DNA of 64,000 nucleotides from Isoetes taiwanensis (lineage: Eukaryota; Streptophyta; Lycopodiopsida; Isoetales; Isoetaceae). This document shows, one piece after another, positions 32,062-44,612 of this stretch (positions are counted from its first letter, which is position 1; each line of letters starts with the position of its first letter). The stretch spans positions 3,448,116-3,512,115 of the forward strand of contig JAJEKV010000100.1 of NCBI GenBank assembly GCA_021234155.1. Direction: 5' to 3'. A program made the translations under genes and the position numbers. Under the pieces are notes generated by a model. The model was not told where the DNA came from and made no database searches. It saw only the letters and a program-made list of their open reading frames with translations.

Positions 32062-33160
32062 TTGAACTCCATGGCACCAAGAAAGACTGCTGAGCCTGCT
32101 GAGCAACCTGAGGTAGCAGGTCAACCAGAGCTAGTAGGGGTAAGCATGAAAGTGGCTACCAGTTCCACAGCAAATATTACAAATGTTTCTGCTTTGCCTT
32201 TTCCTCCACAAGCCCCTTACCAATTTGAGCTCACTATACCTGTTCCTTCCCCTTGTTATGATTCTTCCATGAATGCTAACCATTTCTTGAAGAATTTTGA
32301 AGAATATTATGAGGAGCATGGAAAGAAGAAAGGTACCAGGTTTGCCGAAGTTTATCAAATGCATGAAAGGTGATGAGGCCGGATCCCGGGTTGGATTTCG
32401 AATTGTCAATAGGTACTAAGTGGGATGAATTGGAACAAAAGTTTTCGCTTAAGGTTTGGTAAGACTACCTCACCCCGTGATCTTGTCTTTGAGCTCAATT
32501 CCTTTTCTATTAAATCTGGTGAAAGTGTGAAACAAAGATGTGGAAAGATTTAACTCTTACTTGCTGGTTTGTAATAGAAACCATGTTTCCCACCCAACTT
32601 TGCATCCTGGTTGCTTCCTTTATCGAGGTCCGATGTCCGTGCCTAAGATTTATAGAAAGTTATTAAAACTTCAAAAGTTTGGTGAGCTAGATTCAATCCA
32701 TAAGACATTTGTAAAGGCTGTAGACTTAGTAGAAATGCTAAGCTATCCGCCCGATGATGAAATCGAGATCCATTCTACCCTCCTCATCATGATACTGAGC
32801 ACGAGTCACACTATGCTAATGCTGCCCCTGTGTATGCAGTTCAGGAGGAAAAAAAGAAGCCAAAAGCTGAAGAGCTAGACCCTCAGGTTTCAGAAATGAA
32901 ATCTGAGATAAGTAAGGTATCTGAAGCTCTCTTAGAAGTTACCAAACAACTCATGGAGTTAAAAATAGTAATAATGCCCCTTCTTCTAGCTCTCGCCATA
33001 CCAATGCACAAACCGTGGTAAACCCTATCATAGAGCTGAAAATTGCTTTGCAAGATCCCTGTCCTAAATGCCACAAAAGGGGCCATTTTGGTAGAGAATG
33101 TCCTCGCTTGTTTTTTGCAAAGAGATAGGTCATGAAGAGAAGTTCTGCAGGTGTCAAGAA
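32062..33160 (+). pseudogene. Ty3/gypsy gag remnant, internal region 1
   Basis: Gag forms the particle that packages the element RNA. Visible are the FLKNFEEYYEEHGKKKG helix, typical of the gag core, and a CCHC zinc knuckle near 33060-33100 (CPKCHKRGHFGREC). Fossil copy, not open throughout. Confidence 0.75.
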
Positions 33161-33599
33161 TTACCTTGCAAAGCAAGAAAAAGGCAAACAGGTGTCCAAT
33201 ATTAGTTTTATTGAGGCTTGTGCAGAAGAACAAGAAGAACAAGATGTTATGGTTGTGCAAACACGTGCTAGGCTCCATTCAGGTACATCTGCAAGTTCTG
33301 TCCCACCAAGTGTAGCTCCTAAGGTAACATTTCAGCCAAATCCTCAGGATATAGCTCCTCCCCCTGCTCAAAGGTATAAAACGTAAAGATTCCGAGCTTG
33401 ATGAATTTGATTTGCTTATGAAAACTCCAAGGTTATCAGAGACTTACTAACTTTATTGAGGATTGCACCATCATACAGGAAAAGCTTATCAAAAATACCC
33501 AAAATGTTGAAGAAATTGCTGAAGAAACTTGCAATAACATCTCAGTCTTAGTTTTACCCGAGCACAATCAAGATCGGGTGCTTTTATTTGTAGTGCTAC

Positions 33600-33830
33600 T
33601 ATAGGGACCTCCCATTTAGATAAGGTTTTGCTGGATGGAGGTTCTTCCCTAAATGTCATGCCTTATCATGTTATGAAAACATTGAATCTCAAAGTAGAAG
33701 ACAACACTTCTATTGTTCTAAAATCCTTTTCCAATGCTAAGGTAGTACCAAAGGGAGTAGTGAGAAATGTGTCATTATCTGTGGGGAATCATTGTCTTAG
33801 CTACATTTGTGGTTGTTGATTTTGAGAATG
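33600..33830 (+). pseudogene. Ty3/gypsy aspartic protease remnant, internal region 1
   Basis: LDGGSSLNVMPYHVMKTLNL carries the active-site motif (D-G-G-S in place of the common D-S/T-G). It is followed by the SIVLKSFSNAK flap-like region. Fossil. Confidence 0.7.
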
Positions 33831-34119
33831 TTAACCATGCTAACATCTATGATTTATTATTGGGAAGAAGGTGGATGAAAACAAGAGATGCTAGGCCTAT
33901 ATGGTCTCAAGGCATTTGCACTATTTCAAATGGAACAACTTCCATTAAACTGGGTAAACAAGACTCGACCCTTACGCTAACATTGGATTCATAGATGTGG
34001 ATATTTTTGCGGGAAAAAAGAGTTAGGAGTCTACAGTTTAGGTCTGGATGTTGATATGAATGCGAAGTTATCAACTTTGCTCATGTAGAGTTCCCTGTTC
34101 CAAAGCGAAAAACAAGGCC

Positions 34120-34400
34120 TACCTTTGGTTTGATGGAGGTATGTCTAAAAATTAGGGATTGCTTCTTACCACGCTATTCAAGGATCTGAGATCTTAAGTT
34201 GATGACTAAGATAGGGAGAATTCATCCTAATATTTCTTCTAATGCAGCAGAGTATAGGGCCCTCATTGCAGGCCTACAGGAAGCAAGATTCATGAATATT
34301 TCCCATATTGTTATCTATGGAGACTCACAACTTGTTTGCAAACAGATTTTGGGGAATACCAAACAAAACATCAAGATATGGAGGATCTGAACACACAAGC
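34120..34400 (+). pseudogene. Extra RNase H-like domain, upstream of RT, internal region 1
   Basis: Blocks AYLWFDGG, SSNAAEYRALIAGL and IVIYGDSQLVCKQILG match the second, archaeal-type RNase H (RVT_3-like) of plant Tat elements: Asp of FDGG, Glu of AEYRA, Asp of YGDSQ. In the usual Tat layout this domain lies between the ordinary RNase H and integrase; here it lies between protease and RT. Confidence 0.75.
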
Positions 34401-34819
34401 TCAAGAATTGCTAACTTTTTTTTGATCATTGGGAAATTTATCATATTCCAAGGTCTAAAAAACTTTGAGGCTGATTCTTTTGTGCGTGAAAACACTCTTA
34501 GAGCATCTCTCCTGAGGGAGCTATCAAGGAAGATGTCCTAGATGAAGATGAACTCTCTCAGTTCCATCCTATCTTGACCATCAACCTGGCACAAGAAGAA
34601 TCACACCAAGAACTTGAAGTGCACAAGGGAGGTATGTCCAGGACTTTGCAAATGGGAGATTTATATGATGAAGATTGCAAAGGTAAAATGATTAAGTACT
34701 TTGAAGATTGGGTGGATGTTTTTGCATGGGAATATTCAGAATTGAAAGGGGTTGATAGGAGCATTTGTGAGTTTGAGATAAAAGTTCGTGAAGATACTAA
34801 ACCCGGCATGCAAAGAGAT

Positions 34820-35340
34820 TGAGAAGAATTAATTCCTCACTTTTAGATCTTATCAAGCAGGAATTATTCAAAATGCAGGAGTCAGGTTTGATAGTTGACA
34901 TTGTGAACCCCTCTTGGGTTTCTTGTATTGTCCCAGTTCTAAAAAAGAATGGTTCTCTAAGAATATGTGTGGATTATAGAGATCTAAATAAAGCTACTGT
35001 TAAAGATTGTTACCCTTTGCCTTTTTTGGAAGAAATCCTTTATGCAGTGGCTGGCAAGTCTATGTACTCATTTTTGGATGGTTTCTCCGGTTTTAATCAG
35101 ATTAGCATCAAAAGGAAGATCAGCCAAAGACATCCTTCATTACTCCATGGGGAACTTATGCAATGAAAAGGATGCCTTTTGGCTTAATGAATGCCCCTGC
35201 CACATTTCGTAGAGCTATGGATCTTGTCTTTGCAAACATGACTCCTGAGCAATTCAGAGTTTATCTTGATGATTTATGCTTGGGTACTGATACAAGTGAT
35301 CATATTTCTGAGCTAACAAGGATATTTACATTGTGAAGAC
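34820..35340 (+). pseudogene. Ty3/gypsy reverse transcriptase remnant, internal region 1
   Basis: RICVDYRDLNKATVKDCYPL, YSFLDGFSGFNQI and a later DDLCLGT-like catalytic strand near 35268-35285 are standard Ty3/gypsy RT blocks. Fossil. Confidence 0.85.
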
Positions 35341-35619
35341 AAACTGGAGTTAATCTAAACCCAAAGAAGTGCATCTTTTTGGCATCCAAAGGCCAGCTCT
35401 TAGGCCATGAGGTTTTCGCTAAAGGCCTTCAAGTAGTCAAGAGAAGATCATAGCTTTAAAAAGCTTCAAACACCCGTGACAATTAAAGAAGTCAAGGAAT
35501 TTATGGGAATGACCTCTTTCTTAAGAGTGTATGTGCCTAATTTCTCTCACCTTATTAGTCCTATCTCTAAGTTGACTAGAGTAGGCCAAGTTAGTAAAAG
35601 AGAAAGTAAATATAGGCCT

Positions 35620-35900
35620 GTTGTTTGGTGATGAGTGTGAAAAAGCTTTTTGCAGATCATAGAGGCTATTTGCCATTCTACACTTTTAAAAACTCCAGAC
35701 CTTTCATTACCATTTAAAGTTTACATAACTATCACTAAAAAGGCTGCTGGAATTGCCATTTTGCGGGGATAGACACCCTATTGCTTTTGCAAGCAAACAA
35801 TGGTCTCAAACTGAAGAGAAGTATGCTAAGATAGAAAGGAGTCTTTGCTTCTCTCATCTTTTTGATCGAGAGACATGGTCATCTTTACAAAAATCCCAAG
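35620..35900 (+). pseudogene. Ty3/gypsy RNase H remnant, internal region 1
   Basis: The ordinary RNase H partner of RT, recognised by FKVYITITKKAAGIAIL, PIAFASKQWSQTEEKYAKIE. Fossil. Confidence 0.7.
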
Positions 35901-36179
35901 CCACTATCTACATGCAATGAGAACCCCATGCCTTTTTGTATGGTAAGAAATTAGAAAAACCTAAGCTTCATAGGTGGGCTTGTAGGCTTCAGTCTTATGA
36001 TTTAAAGGTAAAGGTTATTCATGTATTGAACAACCCGAAGTTTATACTTTCACGCCTACTTTGAACATGAGGAGTTGATACAAGAAGAAGAAATGACTAA
36101 CCTTGTTGTAAATGAGCGGGACTTGTTAACTATACCAGCTCAAGGTTGGCAACAACCTATTAGGAGGTTCCTTCAAGAT

Positions 36180-37400
36180 CGAGGAGATACCTTCTAAATT
36201 TTCAAAAAGCCAAGCTTACAAGTTTAAGTTAAAATGTTTGACTTACTCATTGGTTGGTGACATCTTGTGCAAGGTAAATAGGGATGGTGTACTCTTAAGA
36301 TGTGTTGATGAAGATGAAGCTGCCCTGGTACTTGCTGAAAATCACAAAGGTGTTTGTGGTGGTCATTTTGCAGCAGACACAACCGCCAAGAAAATATTGA
36401 GGTCACAGTTATTTCTGGCCTCATTTATTTAAAGATTGTTATGATATTATAAAGACTTGTCATCAATGCGGATCTTTGGCAAAAGAATCTTGCATCCTGC
36501 TCCTCTTTACAGGAATTGTCTCCCCTGGTCCATTTCAAGTTTGGGGATTGGACTATGTTGGCCCTATCAATCCCCATCCCTTTCGGCATGAATACATTGT
36601 TGTGGCTCTGGATCTGTTCACTAAGTGGTCGGAGCAAAGCACCTTTAAGGAAAGCAAATGCCCATACTCTTGCTAGATTTTTGCATGAGAATATTTGCTC
36701 TAGGTTTGGCATTCCTTTTAAAATTTTGGTGATAGAGGCTCCACTTTTATTAATGAAGTTATTAATTTCCTTGTTTCAAGCCTCAAGATCAAGCATGTGA
36801 AAAGCTCACCTATTATCCTCAAGGAAATGGCCAAGTCGGAGTCTACTAACAAAGTGCTTAAGAGTATTTTCACGAAAAAGCGGTTTGCCAAAACCAAAGG
36901 GATTGGCACTTGAAATTATATGATGCTCTTTGGGCTCATAGAATTACTTCTAAAGCAGCTACTAATGCCTCACCTTTGGGTTTAGTATATGGAGTAGAGG
37001 TGTTATTCAAATGAGTTAGAAATACCTTCTTTAAGGATGGCACTCAAGCTTGAGTTGGAGTTTTACGAAGCCTTGAAGCAATGTGTATGAAGTTACATTA
37101 AAATTAGATGAGGAAAGGTTTGTTGCAGAGAATTACAACTTGCTGAAGAAGGCTAAGAGTGCAGCAGCTTTCAAGGCTGCTCACAAACTGCAAGACAAGT
37201 TTGCACCTATGGAATTAGTTTTAAAGTGGAATGCTGCAGATGAAGGGAAGCTTTCAAAGTTTGAAAATCCCTGGGAGGGTCCCTATCAGATTTTAGGAGA
37301 TGCTGGCTGCTCATCTTATAGGTTGGCAGATCTTAGTACAGGATTAGATTTTGCCAAATCCCATTAATATTCAACACCTTAAAAGATATTGGCCTCAGCA
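36180..37400 (+). pseudogene. Ty3/gypsy integrase remnant, internal region 1
   Basis: HHCC part (DCYDIIKTCHQCGSLAK), catalytic core (FQVWGLDYVGPI; FGIPFKI; the NGQAES-type end), and the C-terminal GPYQILGDAGCSSYRL...HLKRYWP module. No chromodomain is seen. Fossil. Confidence 0.8.
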
Positions 37401-38025
37401 TGCCTGCTTGAGCCTCTTCACTTCTATATAAGCATTTGTTCTAGCTTAGAATAGTTTAGTCTATAATTTCAAAGCTGAGGTTTTAATATTTCTTTTGATT
37501 AGCATATTTCCTTTGAGGTTTAATATTGTGTCTTTTCTGTTTAGTCTGCAGGAATGTGACCACAAGGGATGAAGACTTTGATTATTACCTATTAATGAGT
37601 TCTATGTTGTCATGACAGGACCATTTGTTAAAACATTTCATCTGTTTTCTAAAGCTGGCCTATTCTTCATAAGACCTTGCTTCTCCATTGGAGTTCTAGA
37701 GTGCTATCCATATATCATTTTCCACATCTTACTTGGCACTCATGCTAACCTTGATTTCTTTGTCATATTGAGGTTCATTCTTTTCTCCTCCATTTTCATC
37801 TCCGCCTATAAGTTGCCTTTTACATTCCATTTCAACCTTCTATCCTTTTGTTTTCACTCCCTACAATGCTCGCACCACATTTCCACCATAGCGAGTTCAT
37901 CTCACACTCATACCACTCACTTCATTGCTCTACATCATTCTCACACCGCACAAAGATTTGAAGATCCTCGGTCTAAGTTTACATCTGTTGGGAGGGGACC
38001 AGCCCATTCTTTCCTTTTGAGGAGA

Positions 38026-40487
38026 TGTTGCCCATTTTTGGCAACATGGACCAGCATCTATGTTTCAAAACCTTTGTTCCATTTACATTTCCTTTAAGGA
38101 AAAGTTCCGGCTATTGTGATCCCATCGAGTTTGGAAGACATTTGACCAAGATTGGAAGACATTGGGGATCTCCTATTATGGCCTAGTCTTTCCTTGAGGT
38201 AAAACACCTTTCTAGACACATTCCTATTAGCTTAACATTTTCCTTTGATTTGAAGACCAGGCAAAGGCTATAGCAAGTTTATCAAGGAGGCACAAGACAT
38301 TTTACCAAAGCTCAAAACCTTATGAGGCTTGCTTGAGAAGTTTGAAGTCACACACATGAGGATGCTACCCTAGAAGTGAAATTTGCTCTTATTCTAGCCT
38401 TGAAGTTTGGAAGACCCTTATAGAAGTTTGGAAGACCTTAGGCTTTGAGCAAATCTATCTTCACTAGGAGGTATGAATTGAGCCCTAGAAACAATTTGAG
38501 ATAAGATCAAGTGCTACAGAGGTACCCATCTCTTCTTCATCCCATTCATCTTACATCCCCCTTTCTATATCCCAAGAGCCTTCAAAACTTTTCCTTCACC
38601 ATTGTTTCCACTTTTGAGACCTTTTCTCATCATTCTACTACTTATCTTTTATGAATCCCACCTTCATTTGAGAATTGTCCCCTAGTGATCTTGAAAACCT
38701 TCAAAGGCAAGAAGGCTTCTTTCTCATTCTCATTTCATCTTCCTAAACCCGAGTATAGCCTATTTACACCCTTTTCCCATCTTTTTCCTATGACTTTTTC
38801 ACCATCCTTATGTTCCAATATTCATTGACCATGGGTCAAAAGGGACCAAAAATTCAAACGTCTTAGTTTGACCTAAAAACCCTCTAGATGGAAAGCTTGG
38901 AAAAAAAAGAGCTGACTTGGTCTTTTAAAATTCAAAAAAAAACCTTTGGAAAGACCTTCAAAATTGGATTCTTGGGATGCGTGCCAAAAAATAAAAAAAC
39001 CTATTCTAGCCTATCTACCCTATCTATTTCTGCATAGTTCGTGTCACCTCCCCCTTTTTTTTTTTTCCACGTGGCAGCAGGGCGTGGGGGCCAGACACGG
39101 GCTGGGTGTCCCCTCTGCGTGGCACGCAAATTTAATAGTGGGTTTGCATTTTTCCTTATATACCTTAGCCTCCAGAACCACTTCGGCCTGTGGGATATAT
39201 CACCCTTAAGAATTTTCGATGAACCCTAAGAAATAGGGGAACCTGCTAAATCCGGCCAATTCGTACCTAAACTTGATTGAATCCCGCCAATTTCCGCCCG
39301 AAATTAGCTCCTAAACCTTTTCCGAAACCATGGGGATCCTTTGTGGCATTTGATTCGATGGAAATTGCTCAATTTGGGCCTCAAATCACTCAACCGAGCT
39401 AGCTTTTGGGAAGAACAGTTCTAAAACCAGCATCACAGACCAAATCGACCGCGCCCCCGAGACATACCTGTGATTTTGGCGCATTGAATTTTTGATATCC
39501 TTTTTGCTCGCTCCTTCGGTTCCAGCTCCATTTCGTTCGAGATTGAAGTCCCTGTTCGTTGTGACTTGTTCAGCATCGAAGCACCTCGTTGGCAAACTTA
39601 AATGATCACTCCATATTACTTCATTGGTATTTTTGAAGCTCTTGAAAGGCTCAAGCAGTCTTGAATCTTCTCTCAAGCATTATTATTTTCAAAACTTTGG
39701 TAATACCCTGTTGACATTGTCATACCTTCTGTATCACATTGCTATAATGCATAGTCTTTGCCTGAAAAATCATTGTCATCATTGTACATCCTTTTTTTTG
39801 TAGTTCTGCATTGCCCTTTTAAAAAGCAAAAAAAAAAAAACCAAAAACAAGACCAAAAATATTTACTCAGAAATTATATCTTCTTCAGGTAGTTGTATCT
39901 CATCCTTATGGAAATCCTAGACACCTATACATTCGGAGAAAACATATAAAAAGATTTCTTTTCATAATCAATTCTGAGTTTGTTCTTTTCTTGAGGTTTT
40001 GTTTACTTTACGTAAAAATTAAAACATCCTTTTGCTATTCAAACCTTTTGCACGTGATCTAGAGGCTATTTTGAAGTTGCCTCGCACAGATCCCAACCCA
40101 AAATTCCCCATCAAACTCCATCCGCAAAATTTGGCTCTGTTTTGGCACCGCCAACTTTTTTTGACCTGCCTTTGACCTCGATTTTCTTGACCTTCCCTTA
40201 TTCAAATCAAGTCAAGTCTTCTCCACCATTTTCCTCTGCTTGTTGACCAATCGATAACACCAATCAGATCTTCAAAATCTCTCAAGGTGTGTCTCGCAAG
40301 TTTCGTTTTTGCTCGGCGCTTTTTTCGGTTTAGGGACTCTAGTGATTTTGAAAAAAAACTAGCACTTAAAAATGAATTTTACGGTTTCATATGACAAGGA
40401 TTGATCACCCTAAGTGATCTGGAGGTTCTAACCACTTTGTTTAAGATTCCTTTGAGGTTAGGCTAAAATTCGGGTTTTAGGCTAACA
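38026..40487 (+). repeat. Ty3/gypsy LTR 2 (shared middle), 2,462 bp
   Basis: Serves as 3' LTR of the first internal region (purine-rich TTGAGGAGA just before it) and as 5' LTR of the second (TGGAGGTTCT just after it). Confidence 0.9.
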
Positions 40488-40529
40488 TTTTGGAGGTTCT
40501 GAGATTTTCACCAGGAGTTGAACTCCATG

Positions 40530-41640
40530 GCACCAAGAAAGATCGCGAGCTGCTGAAAGCAACCCGAGGTAGCAGTCAACCAGAGCTAGTAGGGGTAAGC
40601 ATGAAAGTGGCTACCAGTTCCACAGCAAATATTACAAATGTTTTCGCTTTGCCTTTTCCTCCACAAGCCCCTTACCAATTTGAGCTAACTATATTTTGTT
40701 CCTTCCCCTTGTTATGATTCTTCCATGAATGCTAACCATTTCTGAAGAATTTTGAAGAATATTATGAGGAGCATGGAAAGAAGAAAGGTACCGTGTTTGC
40801 TGAGTTTATCAAATGCATGAAAGGTGACGAGGCCGGATCCTGGTTGGATTTCGAATCATCAATAGGTACTAAGTGGGATGAATTGGAACAAAAGTTTCAT
40901 CAAGGTTTGGTAAGACTACCTCACCCCGGGATCTTGTCTTTGAGCTCAATTCCTTTTCTATTAAATCGGTGAAAGTGTGAAAGCTTGTATGTGGAAAGAT
41001 TTAACTCTTACTTGCTGGTTTGTAATAGAAACCATGTTTCCCACCCAACTTTGCATCGGTTGCTTCCTTTATCGTGAGGTCTCGATGTCCGTGCCTAAGA
41101 TTTATAGAAAGTTATTAAAACTTCAAAAGTTTGGTGAGCTAGATTCAATCCATAAGACATTTGTAAAAGGTTTGTAGACTTAGTAGAAATGCTAAGCTAT
41201 CGCCCGATGATGAAATCGAGATCCATTCTACCCTCCTCATCATGATAACCGAGCACGAGTCACACTATGCTAATCTTGTGTATGCGATTCGGAAGGAAAA
41301 AAAGAAGCCAAAAAGTGAAGAGCTAGACCCTCGGGTTTCGTAAATGAAATCACGAGATAAGTAAAGGTATCTGAAGCTCTCTTAGAAGTTACCAAACAAC
41401 TCATGGAGTTAAAAATAGTAATAATGCCCCTTCTTCTAGCTCTGCCATACCTCGGAATGCACAAACCGTGGTAAACCCTATCATAGAGCTGAAAATTGCT
41501 TTGCAAGATCCGTCCTAAATGCCACAAAAGGGGCCATTTTGGTAGAGAATGTCTGTTTGTTCTTTTTGCAAAGAGATAGGTCATGAAGAGAAGTTCTGCA
41601 GTTGTCAAGAATTACCTTGCAAAGCAAAGAAAAAGGCAAA
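40530..41640 (+). pseudogene. Ty3/gypsy gag remnant, internal region 2
   Basis: Second copy of the gag described at 32062-33160, closely similar in sequence, with its own set of lesions. Confidence 0.75.
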
Positions 41641-42039
41641 CAGTGTCCAATATTAGTTTTATTGAGGCTTGTGCGTAAGAACAAGAAGAACAAGATGTTA
41701 TGGTTGTGCAAACACGTGCTAGGCTCCATCTGATTACATCGCAAGTTACGTCCCACCAAGTGTAGCTCCTAAGGTAACATTTCAGCCAAATCCTCGGGAT
41801 ATAGCTCCTCCCCGCTCAAAGGTATAAACAGAAAGATTCTGAGCTTGATGAATTTGATTTGCTTATGAAAAACTCCAAGGTTACTGTAGACTTACTAACT
41901 TTATTGAGGATTGCACCATCATACAGGGAAAAGCTTATCAAAAATACCCAAAATGTTGAAGAAATTGCTGAAGAAACTTGCAATAACATCTCTGTAGCCT
42001 ACCACGAGCACACCGAAGATCCGGTGCTTTTTATTTGTA

Positions 42040-42300
42040 GTGCTACTATAGGGACCTCCCATTTAGATAAGGTTTTTCTTTGGATGGAGGTTCTTCCCTA
42101 AATGTCATGCCTTATCATGTTATGAAAACATTGAATCTCAAAGTAGAAGACATCACTTCTATTGTTCTAAAATCCTTTTCCAATGCTAAGGTAGTACCAA
42201 AGGGAGTAGTGAGAAATGTGTCTGTTAATACAGGGGGAATCATTGTCTTAGCTACATTTGTGGTTGTTGATTTTGAGAATGTTAACCATGCTAACATCTA
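42040..42300 (+). pseudogene. Ty3/gypsy protease remnant, internal region 2
   Basis: DGGSSLNVMPYHVMKTLNLK as in the first copy; part of an open frame of 141 codons (42080-42505). Confidence 0.75.
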
Positions 42301-42501
42301 TGATTTATTATTGGGAAGAAGGTGGATGAAAACAGTAGATGCTAGGCCTATATGGTCTGAAGGCATTTGCACTATTTCAAATGGAACAACTTCCATTAAA
42401 CTGGTAAACAAGACTGACCCTTCTGCTAACATTGGATTCATAGATGTGGATATTTTGCAGGAAAAAGAGTTAGAGTCTTGGTTTAGGGTGCGGATGTTGA
42501 T

Positions 42502-42850
42502 ATGAATGCAGAAGTTATCAACTTTGCTCATGTAGAGTTCCCTGTTCCAAACGAAAACAAGGCCTACCTTTGGTTTGATGGAGGTATGTCTAAAAAATTA
42601 GGGATTGCTTCTTCTGCTGCTATTCTGAAGGATGCAGATCTTAAGCTGATGACTAAGATAGGGAGAATTCATCCTAATATTTCTTCTAATGCAGCAGAGT
42701 ATAGGGCCCTCATTGCAGGCCCTCTGAGGAAGCAAGATTCATGAATATTTCCCATATTGTTATCTATGGAGACTCACAACTTGTTTGCAAAACAGATTTT
42801 GGGGAATACCAAACAAAACATCAAGATATGGAGGATCTGAACACACAAGC
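42502..42850 (+). pseudogene. Extra RNase H-like domain upstream of RT, internal region 2
   Basis: AYLWFDGGMSKKLGIASSAA, SSNAAEYRALIAG and IVIYGDSQLV in the same place as in region 1, between protease and RT. The repeat of this order in both copies argues against a local rearrangement. Confidence 0.78.
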
Positions 42851-43239
42851 TCAAGAATTGCTAACTTTTTTGATCATTGGGAAATTTATCATATTCCAAG
42901 GTCTAAAAACTTTGAGGCTGATTCTTTGTGCGGGAAAACACTCTTAGAGCATCTCTGAGGGGAGCTATCAAGGAAGATGTCCTAGATGAAGATGAACTCT
43001 CTGGTTCCATCCTATCTTGACCATCAACCTCGCACAAGAAGAATCACACCAAGAACTTGAAGTGCACAAAGGGAGGTATGTCGAGGGACTTTGCAAATGG
43101 GAGATTTATATGATGAAGATTGCAAAGGTAAAATGATTAAGTACTTTGAAGATTGGGTGGATGTTTTTGCATGGGAATATTCGAAATTGAAAGGGGTTGA
43201 TAGAGCATTTGTGAGTTTGAGATAAAAGTTCGTGAAGAT

Positions 43240-43780
43240 ACTAAACTGTCATGCGAGATTGAGAAGAATTAATTCCTCACTTTTAGATCTTATCAAGCGG
43301 GAATTATTCAAAATGCGGGAGTCGGGTTTGATAGTTGACATTGTGAACCCCTCTTGGGTTTCTTGTATTGTCCCAGTTCTAAAAAAAGAATGGTTCTCTA
43401 AGAATATGTGTGGATTATAGAGATCTAAATAAAGCTCTTTGTTAAAGATTGTTACCCTTTGCCTTTTTGGAAGAAATCCTTTATCGATTGGTGGCAAGTC
43501 TATGTACTCATTTTTGGATGGTTTCTCGGTTTTAATCAGATTAGCATCAAAAGGAAGATCGACCAAAGACATCCTTCATTACTCCATGGGGAACTTATGC
43601 AATGAAAAGGATGCCTTTTGGCTTAATGAATGCCCCGCCACATTTGAGAGCTATGGATCTTGTCTTTGCAAACATGACTCTGAGCAATTCGAGTTTATCT
43701 TGATGATTTATGCTTGGAATGTGATACAAGTGATCATATTTCAGAGCTAACAAGGATATTTACATTTGTGGATAAAGCGG
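43240..43780 (+). pseudogene. Ty3/gypsy reverse transcriptase remnant, internal region 2
   Basis: Same RT blocks as the first copy (LIVDIVNPSWVSCIVPVLKK, MYSFLDGFS). Fossil. Confidence 0.8.
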
Positions 43781-43958
43781 AGTTAATCTAAACCCAAAGA
43801 AGTGCATCTTTTTGGCATCCAAAGGCCAGCTCTTAGGCCATGAGGTTTTACGCTAAAGGCCTTCAAGTAGTCAAGAGAAGATCATAGCTTTAAAAAGCTT
43901 CAAACACCGGGACAATTAAAGAAGTCAAGGGATTTATGGGAATGACCTCTTTCTAAGA

Positions 43959-44353
43959 GTGTATGTGCCTAATTTCTCTCACCTTATTAGTCCTATCTCT
44001 AAGTTGACTAGAGTAGGCCAAGTTAGTAAAAGAGAAAGTAAATATAGGCCTGTTGTTTGGACTGATGAGTGTGAAAAAAGCTTTTTGCAGATCATAGAGG
44101 CTATTTGCCATTCTACACTTTTAAAAACTCAGACCTTTCATTACCATTTAAAGTTTACATAACTATCACTAAAAAGGCTGCTGGAATTGCCATTTTGCAG
44201 GATAGACACCCTATTGCTTTTGCAAGCAAACAATGGTCTCAAACTGAAGAGAAGTATGCTAAGATAGAAAGGGAGTCTTGCTTCTCTCATCTTTTTGATC
44301 GAGAGACATGGTCATCTTTACAAAAATCCCAAGCCACTATCTACATCTTGTGA
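43959..44353 (+). pseudogene. Ty3/gypsy RNase H remnant, internal region 2
   Basis: AGIAILQDRHPIAFASKQW and SQTEEKYAKIERE are visible in an open frame at 44105-44353. Fossil. Confidence 0.75.
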
Positions 44354-44612
44354 GAACCCCATGCCTTTTTTGTATGGTAAGAAATTAGAAAACCTAAGCT
44401 TCATAGGTGGGCTTGTAGGCTTCAGTCTTATGATTTAAAGGTAAAAGGTTATTCATGTATTGAACAACCCGAGTTTATACTTGCTCCCGCTGCCTACTTT
44501 GAACATGAGGAGTTGATACAAGAAGAAGAAATGACTAACCTTGTTGTAAATGAGCAGGACTTGTTAACTATACCAGCTCAAGGTTGGCAACAACCTATTA
44601 GGAGGTTCCTTC

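Noticed and set aside
38026-40487. Two independent Ty3/gypsy insertions side by side
   Set aside because: No target duplication flanks the middle LTR, and GGACC stands only at the outer ends of the block.
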